From: Carettochelys insculpta
Taxonomy: Eukaryota > Chordata > Testudines > Carettochelyidae
NCBI RefSeq assembly: GCF_033958435.1
Contig: NC_134138.1
Coordinates: forward strand, 210,003,298 to 210,067,297
Direction of reading: 5' to 3'
DNA length: 64,000 bases
The notes below the pieces were generated by a model, which was not told the DNA's origin, did not search any database, and saw nothing but the letters and a program-made list of their open reading frames with translations. The position numbers were made by a program, and so were the translations under genes. Below, one piece after another: positions 33,015-64,000 of this stretch (the stretch's first letter is position 1; the number at the start of each line of letters is the position of its first letter).

Positions 33015-33020
33015 TTTATT
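33015..33020 (-). terminator. KAT2B: KAT2B distal poly(A) signal (AATAAA on - strand)
   Basis: Plus-strand TTTATT gives AATAAA on the - strand, about 1.67 kb after the stop. This is a plausible end for a KAT2B 3' UTR. Choosing it over other AT-rich candidates is inference. Confidence 0.45.
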
Positions 33021-34266
33021 GCACAAGATCTATGAAAATATTAATTTTTAAATTAGAAAAGAAATTCTTTCAATATAGAAGAGACAATCTGATTTAAAGA
33101 CAGTAAGAAAATGTACTTAGAAAATAACAAACTTTCACAGGATACCAAGCTCAGCAGGTGTATCTGCAGGCCCAGTTTACAATATAATTTATAGTCAGTA
33201 CTGGATGCTTTAACATAATTCTAGTATTGTACCTTTATAGTTACAAATCTAAATGTAATTCAGACTGGTTTCATATATTAAGCATTGAGGCAATTCTAAT
33301 GTTAACATTTTGAATACCTTTAGTACCACAATAACTACTTCCAACTAATTTCTGGCATCTATTGTTGAATAGAATTGTGATTTAACACTGCACAGGTAAT
33401 TTGCAAGAATATGTTTTATCACAACTCAGTTATTTTCAACCTGATAACTACTACACTTTACCAGTGTAACATCTGCACATATAAAAACACCAGGTTAGAG
33501 CTCAAGCTTCTGAAAACCAGTTTACAAATTTCAATTACAAAATGAATGTCAAGTGACAGTTTCTTTTTTGGCCTGTATTAATCTCTATTAGGAAGGCCAG
33601 TGTACCTTCTACATGTAGTGTCAGCTGTAGTACACAGAAGTGCTTGACTTGCTACCTAGTGATATATTAACATGAGCTATATAACTTTTTAAATATACTC
33701 CTGGGTCTAAATATTATAATAAAATATTTACAGTAAAACTTGGTAGAAAATCCAGTTTACCACATAGGCAAATATATAAACTAGAGGCTGCCATAGGTAA
33801 CATTTTGGTATGTACTTAAGCAGCAGTCTTCATGATCTGTGTTGGGAACTCCATACTATGTATCAATTAAAAGACCAGGAAATGGGATGGTTCACTGAAG
33901 TACATCAACAACATATCTCTACTAAATTAATTAAATATACGACTATAATATATGACTATGATAGCTTTTGAATTATTTTGGGAACTTATGTCCTGCATAA
34001 GTAAAGTCATTATAATAATTTTTAAATAGTGGTTATGAAATTACTAGTTATTTTCAGATAGATGTTTATAAAAAACAAAATCCATAGAAAAGTTTGCATC
34101 TACATAGGATTTTTTTCTTTCCAGAACATGTCACTCTTCTCCTAAAGCATCTGAACTAGCTGTTTCTTTTAAAAAATAATATATGTACATTTATAGAAAA
34201 GGACTCTACAATGAAATGTAGAGACAAAACATTTCAGTGCCTCTAATTGTAATTTTCCCTTAATGG

Positions 34267-34272
34267 TTTATT
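34267..34272 (-). terminator. KAT2B: KAT2B possible proximal poly(A) signal
   Basis: Plus-strand tttatt gives AATAAA about 420 bases after the stop codon on the - strand. It could support a shorter mRNA form. There is no transcript evidence. Confidence 0.35.
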
Positions 34273-34579
34273 TATATTGGAAAAAATAAAACTTCAAATA
34301 GATACTGCATTATATAAGCTAAAACATTCATTGTATGGGAATTTCTGATTCCAAATCCCCAAACGTGCAAATTTTCACGTGAAAGTTTTAGGGATATATA
34401 ATAAAAAGCCTATTCGTGACCATACTGCAAATATGTATGCAAAAGAACTTTTACAGTAATGTTAAATATATTATAAAGCTTCATTTTAATAAAATAAACA
34501 TTTTCTGTAACTTCAGTATAATACATGTTTGCAAAACTAAAAGGGCTTTTAAAAGTGCTAGTTAAAATACACAGAGGGC

Positions 34580-34602
34580 TTTTTTTTTTTTTTTTTTTTT
34601 TT
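34580..34602 (-). repeat. A23 homopolymer in KAT2B 3' UTR
   Basis: A run of 23 T on the + strand gives A23 in the transcript, about 90 bases after the stop codon. The length may be unreliable in an assembly. Confidence 0.8.
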
Positions 34603-34692
34603 GAACATACGGGTATTAAGTCCCAAATCTACATGAACGTGAATAGCATACTGTGCCTACAAGTTAGGCACACTGGTTGAAAGAAACAACAG

Positions 34693-59992
<25,300 letters not shown>

Positions 59993-60531
59993 CTAGCCAC
60001 AGAAATGTAGAGGCAATATTAAACACCAAAAAATTACTGTTACCCAAAGGAAGAATAATCATTTAAAACATTTTGGATAAAAGAATGAAGAAACTGCTAA
60101 CTGAACATGGCTGGCCATTTTTTACCATTATTTTTAATACCCAAGGTGAACATACAAAACATGAGCTTATACACCTTAACTAGATGTAAAGGCTACAAAC
60201 TTTTGATCACAGGTGGCATATCACATTTGCATAGTACCAATGAGGGCATTGGTAGGAGAGCTGTGCGTTGACCTTATGCAACTGCAAGAAATACTTTTCC
60301 TATTAATTTTGGAAAATATAGTATTTAACAGATGAATTTGCATTCCTACTTTCATGTTCATGTACAAAAATCCCAGGAGCACTAGTCATTTACATTGGTC
60401 CTACGAAAACATTCCAGTTATTTGTGTAATTGTACATAGTACTTACATGACATTTTAAAAACAAGCCCTGTAGGTTTAAAAGAAATTAACTTAACACTTT
60501 TTTATGGCATGTCTCTTGAGCATAACACTTA

Positions 60532-60836
60532 AGCTATGTCTACACTTCAGGGTGAGGGGAGATTACTAATGAAGTGCTGCAATGCATATGCAGCACTTCA
60601 TTAGGTAAATTCTCCCCCGCGGCAACATCCAAGTGCCGGTATGCCATGTAGCTGCGGTAGTGCCCACGCTACTTCGAAGTGCCCACGGCTACGCAGCATG
60701 CTGGCACTTTGAAGTTGCTGCAAGGCAGAATTTGCTTAACAAAGTGCTGCATGTGCACTGCAGCACTTCATTAGTAATCTCCCATCACCCTGATTACCAT
60801 GCCCCTTTCAAAGAAGGGGGCAGTGTAGACAAAGCC
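60532..60836. mobile_element. Palindromic MITE with TTA TSD
   Basis: The ends agctatgtctacactt and cagtgtagacaaagcc are inverted repeats, flanked by TTA (60,529-60,531 and 60,837-60,839). The arms share taatgaagtgctgcaatgca-type blocks with 58,844-59,320, so the two belong to one family. Confidence 0.8.
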
Positions 60837-61740
60837 TTAGCGTACACATCAGAACACCCAGCGTGCCTTAATAGGACCACTACATCAATTCCCTTTCATA
60901 GCTCAAACAGCTGTACACACCCTGGACAGATCTACATTGAGGCTCAGCTGTGTAATGCTTAGCTTCGTTACACACACATGCGCAAGCTTTGACTAAAAAT
61001 GGCAGTGACCACAATGGCACAGACACTTGAATACACAGCAGGGATCTCAACCAGTACTGTACTCAGGTGGCCAGCTTGAGCTGCTGCCCACACCTCCATT
61101 GCAACTTTCATGGTGCTAACTTCATGTGTGCGTGCGCGTCTGTCTGAGCTGGGAACAATGCCCCCTGCAGTGCAATCATATCCTCAGGAACACAGGTTTT
61201 TAGAGGCCAGAACCTTGACACCACACAGTGTTACTCTCCAAAGCTGTCCTTATTTCTGTGGCTATCCAAGCAAAATCAAATGAGACCAATTGAGTGAGAA
61301 ATCATTTAAACTGATTTGGGACTAGAGGTGAATTTCCATGAGGCTTTAAAGGTCAAACCAGTAACCAAACAAGTTTCAACAGAGGATTTAAAGTAGTTGA
61401 AGGTGCTGCCCCCTATATCTCCCTGCCACATTTTATGGCTTTACCATCTCATTTGCGGTCTGTAAATGTTTTGATCTGCCATAACCTGGTATGAGAGACC
61501 TCACAAAGTGACAGGGAAGCTGACTTTGCAGAGAGTCAGTGACACAGATTATGTAAAGTGCCACCAAGGGCACTAAGAAAAAACTATGAAGATGCAATTG
61601 TTAGTGTCTTTCCTTCTTTAATTTCAACTACTCTCACATCCAGTGTCCTCCTGTAACCGCAGCAAGTACAAGATTTCAGAAGGACTTTAGGAGTAAATGC
61701 AGCTAGACTGTTACAAGATGTATAATGCTAGAGCACCTTA

Positions 61741-61758
61741 CACACACACACACACACA
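61741..61758. repeat. (CA)9 microsatellite
   Basis: Nine CA units stand inside otherwise unremarkable intron sequence. Confidence 0.85.
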
Positions 61759-62129
61759 ATCCCAGACACTAGGCATGGACACAGACATACAGACACCAGT
61801 TCCCAAATGATATCTCACTGAAATAAGAATCTAGATCACCAGGGCCCATTCTTTGGCGGATCATTTGACCAGGGATCCATTTCCAACTCTGCTTTCAAAC
61901 TCTCTTTCCCTTATCTGTGGCTTAGTTTCCATACTGTAATGCAGGAGGATAAGGAGACACAAATACCTTTGCAAAGTGCTTTGCAAGTTGAAGATGTAGA
62001 GCTGCCACAGAAGCACTGAGTATTAAAGGCTGCCCATCCCTCCCGAGACACTGATCCAGTTTTAACTCTTATCCTGTTCCTTCCTTTTTCAGTAATAATA
62101 ACAAAAAGTATTAATAATTATAATTTATA

Positions 62130-62370
62130 ATTATTATTTGTATTACATTAGCATTTGGAGCTCCATATGATGCCAGGACCCACTGGACTAGGTGCTACAT
62201 GTACACACAGTAAGAGGCAATCCCTGCTCCCAAGAAGTTATAGGCTAACTAGACAAGAGAAATAAAGCAGGGCAAGGGGGAACACAGAGGCTCAGAGAGG
62301 GGGAGCAATTGAGCCAACATCACACAGCAAGCTCATGCAGAGCCAGAAATAAAACCCAGGACTCTTGAGA
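62130..62370 (+). mobile_element. Old SINE remnant, MIR/CORE-SINE-like
   Basis: The block acagaggctcagagaggggg, then cacacagcaagctcatgcag and agccagaaataaaacccagg, follows the order of the MIR core and 3' region. The upstream part (ccaggacccactggactagg) may be a different repeat. The assignment is from pattern memory only. Confidence 0.5.
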
Positions 62371-63009
62371 AGATACAGAGATGACTTTCTCATGATGCTT
62401 TCTAAAGCCTGGAATGAATTTAAATAGCAGGCACAATGGCTCTTTAACCAGTGGTGACAAGTAGAGGAGCACAGAGGGTCGCATGCCCCCCAAATGCCAT
62501 GAGTGGGAGAGGCCAGACAGCAACCAGTATGGGAACCAGTGGGGGGTGGGGGCTAGGGCCCACAGGAAGTATCTGCCTTCCTCCCCATTCACCAGCAGCA
62601 TCAGGGAAAGTGGAGCAAGGTGGCCCTGCTTCTGTATTGCACTCCTGGCAGCGCTGCTCCGGGGGACAGGGTAGGACCACCCCCACGATCCCCGGTGAGA
62701 TGTGGAGCGACACGGCCAGGGAAGCAAAGCAGCAGAGTTGCCTTGCTTCAGCTTCCCTGCCACTGCTGGTGAGTGTGGAGGGGCAGCGGAACCCTGCTGC
62801 CAGCACCAGCCCCACAAGTCCCCCAGACCATCTTGGCTGTAGGATGAGGGAAGGGAGAGGGCAGAGAGGATGGTCAGGGCCTGAGCACTGGAGGGCTGTC
62901 CTGGCTCTTCCTTAGGCTGGGAGGGGGTGTCCTGTGGCCGATAGCACCCCAGTTAGCTCCTGACTAGTCGTTTCTGTCTTCAGCCTAGTGCAGAAAAGCA
63001 CAACAAGAA

Positions 63010-63330
63010 CCAATGGCTGAACATTGACGCCAGACAAATTCTCATTAGAAATGAGACCCATATTTTTAACAACAGGAGTGAGTAACCTTTGGAACGAACC
63101 CCCCAGAGCAGTGATGGATTTTCCATCTCTTGACATCTTTGAATCCAGACTGGATGTCTTTCCAGACAACGTGCTTTGGGCAATCACAAATTATGGGGCT
63201 CAATTTAAGGATAACTGGAGAATCTTAATAGCTTGTGTTATACAGGAGGGCAGGTGATCAAATGGGCACTTCTAGCATTTAAAAAAAAAAAAACCAACCA
63301 ACCAAAAAACAAAGCTATAAATCTATGAGT
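63010..63330 (+). mobile_element. CR1-like LINE 3' end
   Basis: The + strand contains attagaaatgagacccatat, then acaggagtgagtaacctttgg and cttgtgttatacaggagg, followed by an A-rich tail. These are typical of the end of a CR1 ORF2/3' UTR. It is degraded. Confidence 0.6.
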
Positions 63331-63756
63331 CAGGACAACTCTATATGGCTTCACAGGACTGAGTCCCAGGATTGTATTTGACACATTGTACATTTATACA
63401 CATATCTAGCACAAGGGAAGTCAACTGATATCCACTGTAACTGAAAATGGCTATATAAAGTATTAAGTGGTTGAGACCCCTGAAACCATTTTGAATCTTA
63501 CTGACAGTGAGCATAACAATAAGTTATAGTCTATCTCAGGCTGTTTACGGGTATCAGAAATACTGCATGTACATGCCTGATACTCAGTGGTGCTTGTACT
63601 TCCCCCAGTGCCTAGATGTCCAGATATAACATGGGCATACTTACATCATGTCATTGTGTCAAAAGGGCTTTAAACTTGTACATACAAAAATATTTCTGAA
63701 TTAACCTTGCTACATTTTAACTATTAAATATTATTTTGATTAAGAAAACAGAGACC

Positions 63757-64000
63757 TCTGGATACATCCACACTGCAATAAAAGTCTCCGAGCCCGAGTC
63801 GGCAGACTCTTGCTCTTTGGACTCAGGCTGTAGGGCTGAAAACAGCAGTAGTGTAGATGTTTGGGGTTGGGTTGGAGCTCACAGCTCTGCCATCCACCCT
63901 CTCACAGGATTTTAGAACTTGGACTTAAGCCCAGGCCTGGATGTTTACACTACAGTTTTACAGCCCACAACCCAAGCCCTGCAAGTCTGAGTCAACTGAG
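63757..64000. mobile_element. MITE (ACAGCCC family), runs off the window
   Basis: The left end acatccacactgcaataaaa is followed by gagcccgagtcggcagactc, and further on there are tttacactacagttttacag and cccacaacccaagccctgca. These blocks are shared with 31,880-32,035 and 48,558-48,828. The right end lies beyond the window. Confidence 0.5.

Larger units (their letters stand above)
32990..34692 (-). other. KAT2B: KAT2B 3' UTR
   Basis: AT-rich sequence follows the stop on the - strand and is free of recognisable repeats apart from a (T)23 run on the + strand at 34,580-34,602. The end is inferred from the poly(A) signal at 33,015-33,020. A shorter form could end near 34,267. Confidence 0.55.
59993..64000. 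other. KAT2B intron (partial), no exon found
   Basis: I searched the - strand for the expected preceding exon (around KRTLILTHFPK in human) and found none. Repeats are listed separately: MITEs at 60,532-60,836 and 63,757-64,000, a (CA)n run, a SINE remnant and a CR1 tail. The open frames at 62,320-62,915 lie in a GC-rich patch with no recognised similarity. Confidence 0.5.

Noticed and set aside
62320..62915. Open frames of 120-165 codons on both strands
   Set aside because: Compositional; they span a SINE remnant and a GC-rich patch with no splice context for KAT2B.

Overview
This window is vertebrate nuclear DNA, most likely from a turtle (Testudines). Two vertebrate genes with small coding exons, long introns and GT-AG splice sites can be read residue by residue. 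The interspersed repeats fit a non-avian reptile: CR1 LINE tails, palindromic MITEs, a foldback SINE-like family, hAT-type elements and several DIRS-type tyrosine-recombinase retrotransposons. I know of no DIRS elements in birds or mammals. The species assignment is inference; the two genes are read directly.

Layout. At 1-14,070 lies the 3' two thirds of SGO1 (shugoshin 1) on the + strand. It has seven coding exons with consistent phases and ends with a TGA at 13,436-13,438 and an AATAAA at 14,051. The N-terminal PP2A-binding coiled-coil exons lie before the window. From about 14,070 to 33,000 the intergenic region is mostly transposon. It holds a truncated DIRS copy (16,684-17,287), a near-full-length but inactivated DIRS element (17,288-23,282), a second diverged DIRS element joined directly to it (23,283-27,908) and a degraded DIRS piece in the opposite orientation (about 27,930-30,190). 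Nested in these are a non-LTR LINE, a CR1, MITEs and a hAT-like insert. From about 33,000 to 59,992 lies the 3' part of KAT2B (PCAF) on the - strand: twelve coding exons encoding the C-terminal 484 residues, with the complete GNAT acetyltransferase domain and bromodomain. The remaining 5' exons lie beyond 64,000. Everything from 59,993 to the end is intron and repeats.

SGO1 and KAT2B are convergent here, as they are in human 3p24, so the locus is conserved synteny with a transposon-expanded gap. SGO1 protects centromeric cohesin and KAT2B is a histone/protein acetyltransferase. I see no functional link between them beyond linkage.

The most interesting material is structural. A SINE-like insertion duplicated the SGO1 splice acceptor. 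The DIRS internal complementary region records both element termini and so fixes the element ends. Several insertions can be dated relative to each other from their target-site duplications (TSDs). A family of near-perfect palindromic MITEs shares the TIR GGCTGTGTCTACACT and 3-bp TSDs. I found no tRNA, rRNA, CRISPR array or other gene.
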